Assembly: GCA_021802115.1 (NCBI GenBank) | Contig: JAKABA010000065.1 | Span: forward strand, 1-17,504 | Origin: a bacterium | GTDB lineage: Bacteria; Chloroflexota; Dormibacteria; UBA8260; Bog-877 | Reading direction: 5' to 3' | DNA: 17,504 bases | In this document: piece after piece, positions 1 to 6,923 of the stretch | Numbering within the stretch: position 1 is the stretch's first letter | Layout: every line of letters begins with the position of its first letter | The notes under the pieces: model-generated | What the model was told of the DNA's origin: nothing | What the model saw: only the letters and a program-made list of their open reading frames with translations | Database searches by the model: none | Position numbers and translations under genes: made by a program

Positions 1-316
1 GTCCCGCTCCAGCACCCCCCCGGGCCGGTGGGGCGGGTGAGTGGGCCGGGCCAAGACCCGAGCCGCCCTCGAGGCGGCGGTTGCCGCGCATCAACCGGCG
101 CTTGTACCGGCGGCTCCGGCCGACGACCATCCGGAGTTCAGCCGGCGACCTTCGGGGCCGCAACCGCGTGCCCGCGGGCACCCGGCACGGGTCGAACGTC
201 TTGCCGGGAGAGAGGGCCAGCGGGTGGCCGCTGAGACCTTCCACCCTCCATGCTCCCGGTGGCCCACCGCGCGAGCCGGGCCAGCCTGGTGCGCCAGACG
301 GACGGCCCCCTGCGGT
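1..316. other. Window edge, no recognisable gene
   Basis: This stretch lies downstream of the stop codon of the GGDEF-EAL gene. Several frames stay open on both strands, as expected for very GC-rich DNA, but their translations are low-complexity Arg/Pro/Gly-rich and match no family I know. A short GC-only inverted repeat (GGCCC at 261-265 and GGGCC at 278-282) could help end transcription of the neighbouring gene, but there is no T-tract. A gene fragment entering from outside the window cannot be excluded. Confidence 0.4.
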
Positions 317-3300
317 TCAGAGGCGCGTGCCGCTCACCCACAGCTCCTCGAACTTGTCCTGGGGGAGCGGCCGCGACATGAGATACCCCTGGGCCACGTC
401 GCATCCCAGCTTCTCCAAGGCAGTTCGCTGAGGTTCGGTCTCCACCCCCTCCGCCGCCACCGAAAGACCTACCGAGTGGGCGAGGTGGATCAGGCCTCCG
501 ACGATGGCCTCGTCCTTGGGGTTTTCGGTGATCCCGTCGATGAACGACTTGTCGATCTTGAGCTCCTGCAGCTGGAAGCGCTTGAGATGGGACACCGAGG
601 AGTATCCGGTGCCGAAGTCGTCCACCGATATGGCGACCCCCAGCTCTCGCAACGCGGCGATCCCGGAGATCGCGGTCAGGGAGTCGGCCAGGACCGCCGT
701 CTCGGTGATCTCGACGCAGAGCTGGGTGGCTGGGAGGCCGGCTTCCTCCAGGACGTCGGCCACCTGTTGAGCCAGGTTCGGCGTCTGCAGCTGGCGGGCG
801 GAGAAGTTGACCGAGATCGAGAAGCCGGCGCCCTGGCGGAGGTTGCGCCACCTTTGCGCCGCCTGGCAGGCCTCCCTCAGAACCCACGCTCCGATCTCGT
901 GGATCGCCCCGGTCTCCTCGGCCAAGGGTATGAACTCAAGCGGGGGCACCATGCCCCGGACGGGGTGGTTCCACCGCACCAACGCCTCCGCGCCCACGAT
1001 CGCACCGGTCGCGAGGGCGACGACCGGTTGGTAGTGGACCACCAGCTGCCCGCGTCGCAGCGCACCGTGGAGCTCGGCCTCCAATCTGACGCGGTCGCCG
1101 AAGACGTGCCGCATGTCGGCGCTGAAGCGCATGGCGTGCCTGCCCCCGGTTGACTTGGCGTGGTACATCGCGATGTCGGCATCGCGGAGCAGCACCTCAG
1201 CGACCTGGGCCTCGTCCTCATTGATGACGACGCCGATGCTGGCGGTGACCACGATCTCGCGCGCCTGGATCAGGACCGGAACCTCCACCGCGGCCGTGAG
1301 CCGCTCCGCCATCGCCATGGCTGCGGCTTCGGAGTCGAGGTCCTCGCACAGGATGACAAACTCGTCGCCGCCGACTCGGGCCACGGTGTCGGTGGGGCGA
1401 AGGGCGTTGGTGAGGCGCATGGCGATAGCCCGCAGCACCTCGTCGCCAACCGCATGGCCCATGCTGTCGTTGACCACCTTGAAGCGGTCGATGTCCACGA
1501 ACATGATCGCCATCGGCCGGTGATCGCGGCGCATGCGCTCCAGGCTGAGCCCGACCCTGTCGAGGAGCAGGACCCGGTTGGGCAGGCCCGTGAGGGAGTC
1601 GTGGAGGGCCTGCCTCTGCATCGCCGCCTCCGCCTCCGACCTAGCCACGGCGGCGCCCAGGACGTTGGCGACGCCCTCTGCGAAGTTGATCTCGTCGGGG
1701 GAGAACCTCTGCACCTTAGTGGTGAACGCGGCCAGGACTCCGTAGTACCTGTCGCCGGTCCAGATCGGGACCCCGAGCGCAGACCTGACATGGAAGTCGC
1801 GCTTCAGAGCGGTTGCATCGAAGCGAGCCTCGGATCTGCTGTCGGCGACGATCACGGCAGATCCCGAGGCCAGGGTGAATCCGGCTAAGGACCGCGATCC
1901 CCCGGGGATCAGGGCTCCTCCCACCACACCGGGTCCCCAGCCCACTCCGGCGGCCACGAGGTAGGAGTTATGGGTGGGGTTCCAGCGCAGCACCGAGGCC
2001 TTGTCCGCGGCTAAATGTTGGGCCAGCAGAGAGGTGGCGGCGTCGCCGAGGGCCTTGATGTCTGGGCTCTCCAGCGCCTGCCGCCCGAGCTCGGCGACCG
2101 CGGCCTGCTGGGCGGTGCGCCGATCCGCCAGCACCTCGGCCCGGCGCTGACCGGTGATGTCCTGGGCCTGCCAGACGATGTACGTCTCCCGCGAGGAGGA
2201 CTCCGGCATGGAGTTGGCGGAAACCAGAACTCGGCGCGACTCGCCGCGGGCCGTGGTCAGCCCCAGCTCGAACAGCGCGACTTCGCCCTTGTCTCCCCGG
2301 CACAAGGGCTCGGACTTGCGCCGGACCTCGCCCCTCTGGCGCGCCTGTACGAACTTGAGCAGGCTGGTTTGCACCAGGGCCTCATCGGCACCCTGCAGAA
2401 GGTCACACATCGCCCGATTCAGTTGCAGCATGGTCAGGCGCATGTCGGTTATGCAGATCGCGATGCTGCTGTGTTGGAACACCCGCTGGAAGCGGGCCAG
2501 CTGGTCGGCAACCTCCCGAGCCGCGCTCTCTTCGCGAGCGCGCAGGTCGAATGTCTCCCAGGCGAAGGCGAGAGTCTGAGCCAGTCGCTCCAGCAGCTCG
2601 GTGGTCTCGGAGTCGAAGAAGTGGGGACGAGACGCATAGACCACCAGCACCCCGACCGGGGTTTCGCCGTGGCGCAGGGAGAAGGCGGCCACGCCCCGGA
2701 ATCCGACCGCGCTCGCCCGGGACCGCCAGGGGTCGAACCGAGGATCGTCCGTGATGTCCTGGAACACAGCCGGGTGCCCTGTGCGGACCGCCAACCCCAC
2801 TGGGCCGTGGCCCTCGGGGAGGTCCTCCCGGATCGAGGTACTGAGGGATTGCAGATACTCCTCGCGAGAACCCCAGTGGGCGTCGGGCGCGACGGTTCCG
2901 TCAACCCGGATTCTGCCGACCCACGCCATCTGCAGGCCGCCTCGCTCCACCGCGATCCGGCAGGTCCTCTCCCATAGCTCCGGAACGGTGCCGCCGCGCA
3001 GCATCGCCTCACTGCTCTCGGCCAACGCCAGTTGGATCTGGCTGAGCTGTAGTAACTGCCGCCTGAGCTCCTCCTCCTGGGTCGCGTCCTCGGCCTGGGT
3101 CAACACACAAAGAGGCTCTCCCCGGGGATCCCTCAGCAGGATGGTCGTGATCCGGCACCAGACCGATGTCCGGTCCGGTCGGAGGTAGCGCTTGGCGACG
3201 CTGCGGGCCGGCCGCCCGCGTCTCGCCTGCCGAGATGCGATCTGGCTCGCCCTGCGGTCGTCGGGGTGGGTGAGCTCGAGGATGTGGGTGCCGAGGAGCT

Positions 3301-3493
3301 CTTCGGGGGCCCGTTGGAGCAGCTCGCAGTAGGCGGCGTTGACCCGCTTGATCAGGTGATCGAAGCCGATCACGGCCATCGGCAGGGTCGCCTGCTCGAA
3401 CAGCTCGCCCAGGATCGTGTCCATCTCTCTGTCGGTGGGCTGGCGGCTCGGATCCACTTGGCGCGCTGGGCTGGGAATGGACATGGTCTTCAT
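317..3493 (-). CDS. PAS-GAF-PAS-GAF-GGDEF-EAL cyclic-di-GMP turnover protein
   Basis: A 1058-residue cytoplasmic signalling protein that probably both makes and breaks cyclic di-GMP. Approximate domain order: PAS 28-140, GAF 165-312, PAS 335-450, GAF 478-620, GGDEF 625-790, EAL 810-1050. The cyclase half has HDSLTGLPNR and a canonical GGDEF at 708-712; an RPTD (RxxD) motif five residues before it matches the inhibitory I-site. The phosphodiesterase half has EAL at 836-838 followed by VNFSARQL, EITET, DDFGTGYSS, LKIDKSF and AAEGVET, so its metal and catalytic residues look complete. No membrane segments are seen. The frame is open upstream to 3790, but that extension is low-complexity and unlike a domain, so I start at the ATG reading MKTMSIPS (3493); MSIPS at 3484 is an alternative. 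No good ribosome-binding site is visible. The ligands of the PAS and GAF domains are unknown. Confidence 0.93.
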   Translation of the reverse strand: MKTMSIPSPARQVDPSRQPTDREMDTILGELFEQATLPMAVIGFDHLIKRVNAAYCELLQRAPEELLGTHILELTHPDDRRASQIASRQARRGRPARSVAKRYLRPDRTSVWCRITTILLRDPRGEPLCVLTQAEDATQEEELRRQLLQLSQIQLALAESSEAMLRGGTVPELWERTCRIAVERGGLQMAWVGRIRVDGTVAPDAHWGSREEYLQSLSTSIREDLPEGHGPVGLAVRTGHPAVFQDITDDPRFDPWRSRASAVGFRGVAAFSLRHGETPVGVLVVYASRPHFFDSETTELLERLAQTLAFAWETFDLRAREESAAREVADQLARFQRVFQHSSIAICITDMRLTMLQLNRAMCDLLQGADEALVQTSLLKFVQARQRGEVRRKSEPLCRGDKGEVALFELGLTTARGESRRVLVSANSMPESSSRETYIVWQAQDITGQRRAEVLADRRTAQQAAVAELGRQALESPDIKALGDAATSLLAQHLAADKASVLRWNPTHNSYLVAAGVGWGPGVVGGALIPGGSRSLAGFTLASGSAVIVADSRSEARFDATALKRDFHVRSALGVPIWTGDRYYGVLAAFTTKVQRFSPDEINFAEGVANVLGAAVARSEAEAAMQRQALHDSLTGLPNRVLLLDRVGLSLERMRRDHRPMAIMFVDIDRFKVVNDSMGHAVGDEVLRAIAMRLTNALRPTDTVARVGGDEFVILCEDLDSEAAAMAMAERLTAAVEVPVLIQAREIVVTASIGVVINEDEAQVAEVLLRDADIAMYHAKSTGGRHAMRFSADMRHVFGDRVRLEAELHGALRRGQLVVHYQPVVALATGAIVGAEALVRWNHPVRGMVPPLEFIPLAEETGAIHEIGAWVLREACQAAQRWRNLRQGAGFSISVNFSARQLQTPNLAQQVADVLEEAGLPATQLCVEITETAVLADSLTAISGIAALRELGVAISVDDFGTGYSSVSHLKRFQLQELKIDKSFIDGITENPKDEAIVGGLIHLAHSVGLSVAAEGVETEPQRTALEKLGCDVAQGYLMSRPLPQDKFEELWVSGTRL

Positions 3494-3515
3494 GCGGAGT
3501 CTAGGTTGGCTCCGC
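3494..3515. repeat. Inverted repeat abutting the start of the GGDEF-EAL gene
   Basis: GCGGAG (3494-3499) and CTCCGC (3510-3515) are perfect inverted copies separated by 10 bases, directly against the proposed ATG at 3493. In the mRNA this would form a 6-bp GC stem just before the start codon. On DNA it could equally be an operator. Which of these it is, or whether it is chance, cannot be told from sequence. Confidence 0.35.
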
Positions 3516-3915
3516 CCCGGATCATGTGATGTTCGGGTAGCGGCCTCGTGACGGCGGCTCCTGGGTGTCCCTGACGGCGCGCAGCCGGCGGCTGACGGTC
3601 CAATCTGCCAGCCCGCCCCGGCAGGTCCGCTAGGCACCTCCTCTGCCGGATTGGCATGGTCCAAGTACCGTTCCATGAACCGGAGGCACCGCTGTCCACC
3701 TGGTGCCTTGGTGCTGGCGCCGATCTCGGGAGCTTGCGAGCCGCCGGACAGCAGGCGGTGGAGAGGGCTGTCATCGGCGCTCGGGCACACCGGCCTCCAT
3801 CCGGGGATACGCGACGATGCTGGTGAAGCTCCTCATGGCAGGCGTAGCGGCAGGCGGCAGGGAGTTTCAATCCACCGGCGTGACCATCGAGACAGTAGGG
3901 CTGATCCAGGAAGCC
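3494..3915. other. Non-coding or decayed region
   Basis: Apart from the inverted repeat beside 3493 I see no supportable gene here. Open frames exist on both strands, but none shows family motifs or a start with a ribosome-binding site. The minus strand is the former downstream part of a broken PIN-domain gene, so decayed coding sequence is the simplest reading. Confidence 0.45.
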
Positions 3916-4023
3916 GACATCAGCGGCGTCAAGCTGTTCGAGGTCGATGACTACGGAGGTGTCGATGACCCCACGCTGGGCACGTTGGGGATTAGGCCCG
4001 TGGGCTGGGGTCCTGACGCGCAA
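3916..4023 (-). pseudogene. Decayed PIN-domain (VapC-like) toxin, 5' remnant
   Basis: In the position expected for a toxin, directly after the antitoxin, a minus-strand frame reads VIDTSVVIDLEQLDAADV (3969-3916). This matches the first strand and helix of PIN-domain ribonucleases, including the first catalytic Asp. After that the translation no longer resembles a PIN domain in any frame. The other acidic residues of the active site and the usual C-terminal RNPxDF-type motif are absent. The only in-frame ATG (4023) overlaps the antitoxin end by about 30 bases and would add an atypical 19-residue leader. I read this as a truncated or frameshifted toxin; an unusual divergent protein running on in the same open frame to 3490 is less likely. 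Confidence 0.5.
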
Positions 4024-4246
4024 CGTTGTCGAGGTCGGCGCGAAGCTTGGTCAACTCCGTGTGTGGAGCGCCGCGGAACATGGCGATAGCAGCATCGGCA
4101 GGCACGAAGTGGCGTCTCCGAAGGGGAGTCAACTCTCCGACGGGAACACCATTCCTGGTGACTACGAAGGCCTCGCCCCGGTCCAATGCCCTCATGATCT
4201 CGCCACTTTCGTTCCGAAGCTGCCGTTGAGTGATGGCTCGTGCCAT
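3992..4246 (-). CDS. Phd/YefM-type antitoxin
   Basis: An 84-residue protein beginning MARAITQRQLRNESGEIMRA and containing VVTRNGVPVGELTP. This is the typical N-terminal DNA-binding fold of Phd/YefM antitoxins, which bind their own promoter and neutralise a partner ribonuclease. The C-terminal tail (about residues 50-84) would be the toxin-binding part. A longer upstream frame exists, but homology starts at the ATG at 4246. A TACGAT element lies 6 bases before this ATG, which would fit a leaderless transcript (inference). The expected PIN toxin follows immediately but appears broken, so this may be an orphan antitoxin. Confidence 0.82.
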   Translation of the reverse strand: MARAITQRQLRNESGEIMRALDRGEAFVVTRNGVPVGELTPLRRRHFVPADAAIAMFRGAPHTELTKLRADLDNVARQDPSPRA

Positions 4247-4252
4247 GGGGTG

Positions 4253-4258
4253 ATCGTA
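4253..4258 (-). promoter_or_regulatory. Possible -10 element of the antitoxin gene
   Basis: TACGAT on the minus strand ends 6 bases before the antitoxin ATG at 4246. This spacing would put transcription start at or near the A of ATG, as in leaderless genes common in high-GC Gram-positives. No convincing -35 hexamer is seen. Confidence 0.3.
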
Positions 4259-4511
4259 GCCCACTGGCGAACTGATGCTCCGGTGACCCTTGGTGTCTGT
4301 GCCACTCACGACCGGCTCAGCCGGAACAATGCCGCAGCCCGTCTGGACGTTCCGACTGAGGCCGCCTGACCACCATGTGAAAGTCAAAAAGTCCACCGAC
4401 TCCCTCCGCCGGGATGCTGCGCTGGCTGCCCAGAGCCGTTTGGAAGGTGCATCCGAAACCGATAGGGTGTCAAATCCGCTGGCGGAGCCACAAAAACGGT
4501 CCGGCCGATCT
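4259..4511. other. Intergenic region between antitoxin and tRNA-Pro
   Basis: I find no gene here. The sequence around 4370-4520 is richer in A and T than its surroundings and contains several A-runs. It follows the 3' end of the tRNA gene, a common integration point for islands, but no integrase and no repeat of the tRNA end is visible. Confidence 0.4.
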
Positions 4512-4547
4512 AAAAAACCAGGACCAATGAAGGCCTTGTGAAGGTCT
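4512..4547 (-). terminator. Possible terminator of tRNA-Pro
   Basis: Reading the minus strand past the tRNA CCA end there is a small hairpin (CCTT, loop CAC, AAGG). The flanking ACCAA and TTGGT could also pair, although the first lies in the tRNA end. A run of six T residues (4517-4512) follows shortly after. The stem is modest and partly overlaps the tRNA, so the call is weak. Confidence 0.35.
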
Positions 4548-4625
4548 TGGTCGGGAAGGGCGGATTCGAACCGCCGACCTCACGGTCCCGAACCGTGCAC
4601 TCTAACCTGACTGAGCTACTTCCCG
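4548..4625 (-). tRNA. tRNA-Pro (anticodon CGG)
   Basis: A complete cloverleaf can be folded by eye on the minus strand. The acceptor stem is CGGGAAG (4625-4619) with CTTCCCG (4558-4552). The D arm is GCTC/GAGT. The anticodon stem is CACGG/CCGTG with loop TTCGGGA, giving anticodon CGG at 4590-4588, which reads the proline codon CCG. The T arm is GGCGG-TTCGAAT-CCGCC. The discriminator is A at 4551, and CCA is encoded at 4550-4548. The CCG codon is expected to be frequent in so GC-rich a genome. Confidence 0.95.
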
Positions 4626-4634
4626 CGAGGACCC

Positions 4635-4640
4635 AGTATA
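4635..4640 (-). promoter_or_regulatory. -10 element of the tRNA-Pro promoter
   Basis: TATACT on the minus strand lies 9 bases before the first base of the tRNA (4625). This is close to the TATAAT consensus and at a suitable distance for a short leader. A convincing -35 at 17 bases is not seen; TTGGCC (4660-4655) is nearby but too close. Confidence 0.5.
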
Positions 4641-4685
4641 CCGGCGAGCAAACTGGCCAACCTGGGCTCCCTAGACTGATGGACG

Positions 4686-5249
4686 ATGTCGATCTATCTC
4701 ATCCGCCACGGCGCCACCCCCTGGACCGACTCCCATCGTCACACCGGCGCCACCGACGTGGACCTGACCGCTGAAGGCGAGCGGCAGGCGCTCTCTCTGG
4801 CCTCCAGGCTGGCGGGGGTGGAGTTCCGCCGGGTGGTGGCGAGCCCGCTCCGGCGCGCTCGGCACACCGCTGAGCTCGCCGGCTTCGGTGATCGGCTCGA
4901 GATAGCTCCGCTGCTGCGAGAGTTCGATTACGGGGAGTACGAGGGTTTGACCACTGCGCAGATCGAGGCCATCGACCCGGGATGGGATCTCTGGCGCGAC
5001 GGGTGTCCCGGCGGGGAGACTCCCCAGCGGGCCCGGGATCGCGCCGAGGCGCTCCTGGCCGAACTGGCGCTGCCGGCGGAGGACGACTCGGCGCTGTTCG
5101 GTCACGGTCACATCCTGCGCGCGGTGACCTGTGCCTATCTTGGGGTGCCGATCGGGTTCTGCCGTCACCTGGTCCTGACCGTGGCGTCGGTCTCGGTCCT
5201 GGGGAAAGAGCACGGAGTGCCCGCGATCGCGAGCTGGGACCTGACCTGA
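4686..5249 (+). CDS. Histidine phosphatase family protein (phosphoglycerate mutase-like)
   Basis: A 187-residue cytoplasmic protein of the branch-1 histidine phosphatase superfamily. The N-terminus MSIYLIRHGATPW carries the RHG motif, with His8 as the likely phospho-acceptor. ASPLRRARHTA supplies the conserved Arg, LREFDYGEYEG the acidic proton-donor region, and FGHGHILRA (around residue 140) the second catalytic His. Members dephosphorylate sugar phosphates or other small phosphoesters (GpmB or CobC-like), and the substrate cannot be deduced here. It begins 60 bases from the divergent tRNA. TAGACT lies 8 bases before the ATG, so a leaderless transcript is possible. Its stop codon is 3 bases from that of the convergent oxygenase gene. 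Confidence 0.9.
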   Translation: MSIYLIRHGATPWTDSHRHTGATDVDLTAEGERQALSLASRLAGVEFRRVVASPLRRARHTAELAGFGDRLEIAPLLREFDYGEYEGLTTAQIEAIDPGWDLWRDGCPGGETPQRARDRAEALLAELALPAEDDSALFGHGHILRAVTCAYLGVPIGFCRHLVLTVASVSVLGKEHGVPAIASWDLT

Positions 5250-5257
5250 GCCTCAGG
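5245..5257. terminator. Compact inverted repeat holding two convergent stop codons
   Basis: CCTGAG-C-CTCAGG is a perfect 6-bp inverted repeat with a one-base centre. The TGA of the histidine phosphatase (5247-5249) lies in one arm and the TGA of the convergent oxygenase (5255-5253) in the other. It may contribute to transcription ending in both directions, but there is no T-tract and a one-base loop would have to open to fold. Confidence 0.3.
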
Positions 5258-6227
5258 CCAGACGGGGCTGCCTGACCAGGTCCAGCAGCAGTGCCGGGCG
5301 CCTGCCCAGCTCGCCCGCCGTCCGCGCCACCGCGAACTCGTAGACCGGTGAGACCCGCATCGGCCTCGGGAAGACCGTCTTGGCGGACCGCAGCCAGACC
5401 CGCAGGCCCCGGTGGGCGGCCTCGTGGGCGGGGCTCCAGCGGATCCGGTAGTGGCGCCGGATCACCTCCGGGAGGAGCCCCGCGGTGATGAACCCGGTCA
5501 GCTCCGCCAGCCCCTTTGGTCCGCGCATGCCCAGGCGGGGCACCAGGATCACGTCTGCGACGGACCGCGAGCCCGCTCCCGGCAGGGCGACACCTGACTC
5601 GATTTGGGTCTTGATCCAGCCGCGCATGTCGGCCACTCCCCGCCAGCCCGTGCCCTCGGCTACCCCCATGATCTTGATCACCGCGTCCCACTCGCGGACG
5701 AAGCGATCGCGCTGGCGCTGGCTGAGCCCTCCGATCATCTGGTCGTGGGTGTCGAGCATCGAGTCCACCAGGGTGCCGTGCACCCAGAGCAGGAGGTCGC
5801 GATCGCGGGCCTGATAGGCAGCCCCAGCGGACCAGCGTGTGGTGGCGTGATCGGCCGGGAGGGTGCCCTCGACCTTGCGATGCATCCGGTTCACCTGCCT
5901 GGTAGCCGCCAGGGCCTCCTCCCGCGTCCCGAAGACCACGCTGGTCACCCAGGCCACGGTGCGCTGAAAGCGTCCCACCGGATCGGAGGTGAAGTCGCTA
6001 TGGTCCAGGGCTCCCTGCGCCACCAGGGGATGGGCCACCTGCATCAGCAGCGCGCGCGAGGCCCCCAGCAGCAGCATCGGTTCCCGCATCACCCGCCAGG
6101 TGACGGTCCCGGGGCCGAACAGCCCGGGGTCGGTCTCGGTGGACGAGATCGGAAACGGCCCGGGCGGGGGCAACCCCGAAGCCAGCAACCAGAGCAGGTC
6201 AGAGCGGGTGGGCACCTTCACTTGCAC
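5253..6227 (-). CDS. Oxygenase MpaB family protein (DUF2236)
   Basis: A 324-residue protein of the DUF2236 / MpaB / rubber-oxygenase (Lcp) superfamily, whose characterised members are b-type haem oxygenases. Diagnostic stretches are REPMLLLGASRALLMQVAHP near the N-terminus, then GALDHSDFTSDPVGRFQRT, VVFGTREEA, and the typical LLLWVHGTLVDSML in the middle. The C-terminal part is helical with Arg-rich segments. No signal peptide is obvious. The open frame extends far upstream, but homology begins near residues VPTRSDLLWLL. Three in-frame GTG codons (6227, 6221, 6215) are possible starts and none has a strong ribosome-binding site, so the start is uncertain by a few codons. Substrate unknown. 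It is divergent from the nitrobindin-like gene and convergent with the histidine phosphatase gene. Confidence 0.85.
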   Translation of the reverse strand: MQVKVPTRSDLLWLLASGLPPPGPFPISSTETDPGLFGPGTVTWRVMREPMLLLGASRALLMQVAHPLVAQGALDHSDFTSDPVGRFQRTVAWVTSVVFGTREEALAATRQVNRMHRKVEGTLPADHATTRWSAGAAYQARDRDLLLWVHGTLVDSMLDTHDQMIGGLSQRQRDRFVREWDAVIKIMGVAEGTGWRGVADMRGWIKTQIESGVALPGAGSRSVADVILVPRLGMRGPKGLAELTGFITAGLLPEVIRRHYRIRWSPAHEAAHRGLRVWLRSAKTVFPRPMRVSPVYEFAVARTAGELGRRPALLLDLVRQPRLA

Positions 6228-6401
6228 TTCTTCAGGGTATATCCCTGCCACCGCCGGCCCCGGCGGCTGAACTCGGACTCTGCCGACGCGTCGATCCGCG
6301 CCCGGGGCCGGGCTGGCTCTCCGCTGGCCTGCCCCCTTCGAACCGGAGCGGACCTGGGCACACGCTTGACGCGATCGCCCGCCATCCCTAAGGTCACCTG
6401 C
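6228..6401. promoter_or_regulatory. Divergent intergenic region
   Basis: About 174 bases separate the divergently transcribed oxygenase (-) and nitrobindin-like (+) genes and must hold both promoters. I see no clear -35/-10 pair and no strong palindrome. Confidence 0.4.
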
Positions 6402-6884
6402 ATGCCGAAGGCTGGGCTGGAGGGGATTCTGCAACCGTTCTTGTTCCTGATGGGACACTGGCAGGGGCGTGGGGTCGGCCTCTGGGATCCGGGCAGCCGC
6501 TTCGAGTACCGGGAAGACCTCCAGCTGGAACCCATCCCGGACCGTGCCCTGATCCGGTTCACGCAACGCACGGTGGAGGTTCCCTCCGGCTCTCTCAGTC
6601 ACTCCGAACTGGGTTTCCTGCGGCTCTTCGAGGACGGTGAGGCGGAGCTCGTGGTGGCGATCCCGGCCGGATACACCGAGATCCACCGGGGCCGGTTGGC
6701 GGGTCAGTCGCTGCACCTTGAGCTGATCCAGTTGGGGGTTGCTCCTCGGGCGCGGCCACTGAGCCGGACCCGCCGGAGCCTGGAGGTCCGTGGCAGCCAT
6801 CTCCACCACCGCATCGACATCGCGGTCGGCGAAGGCGCGCCGGTCGCTCATGTGGCCTCCAGCCTGGAGAGGCTGTCCGCGTGA
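6402..6884 (+). CDS. Nitrobindin-like haem-binding beta-barrel protein (THAP4/DUF1794 family)
   Basis: A 160-residue protein matching the nitrobindin family, 10-stranded beta-barrels that bind ferric haem and react with NO or peroxynitrite. Seen directly: FLFLMGHWQGRGVGLW (the G-x-W-x-G-x-G signature), RFEYREDLQLE, LSHSELGFLR, and near the C-terminus APVAHVASSLERL, whose His is in the place of the family's proximal haem ligand. Length fits single-domain bacterial nitrobindins. The ATG at 6402 is preceded by AAGGT at a good distance; longer upstream reading in this frame is unsupported. Kynureninase follows after 39 bases on the same strand, so the two may be co-transcribed. It is divergent from an MpaB-type oxygenase that is also probably a haem protein. 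Confidence 0.82.
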   Translation: MPKAGLEGILQPFLFLMGHWQGRGVGLWDPGSRFEYREDLQLEPIPDRALIRFTQRTVEVPSGSLSHSELGFLRLFEDGEAELVVAIPAGYTEIHRGRLAGQSLHLELIQLGVAPRARPLSRTRRSLEVRGSHLHHRIDIAVGEGAPVAHVASSLERLSA

Positions 6885-6923
6885 GCCCGGCGAGAATGCC
6901 CAGGGCGGCCCGGGCGGGCGCGG

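Noticed and set aside
41..1153. Long plus-strand open frame over the end of the GGDEF-EAL gene
   Set aside because: It is antisense to the EAL/GGDEF coding sequence, whose conserved motifs are clear; the plus-strand translation is low-complexity and matches no family. Long shadow frames are expected in GC-rich DNA.
2015..2977. Plus-strand open frame of 320 residues
   Set aside because: Antisense to the PAS and GAF domains of the minus-strand gene, with no motif of its own.
3494..3790. N-terminal extension of the GGDEF-EAL protein by 99 residues
   Set aside because: The extension is Pro/Gly/Arg-rich, has no domain character, and covers the inverted repeat and the decayed toxin region. The start at 3493 is more natural.
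3703..4089. Plus-strand frame containing EADISGVKLFEVDDYGG
   Set aside because: It is the reverse of the PIN and antitoxin reading and has no ribosome-binding site or known relatives.
4699..5691. Minus-strand frame of 330 residues over the histidine phosphatase gene
   Set aside because: Arg/Gly/Pro-rich shadow of a gene with clear catalytic motifs.
6228..6851. Upstream part of the minus-strand frame of the MpaB-like gene
   Set aside because: This part is antisense to the nitrobindin-like gene; MpaB homology begins only near 6227.
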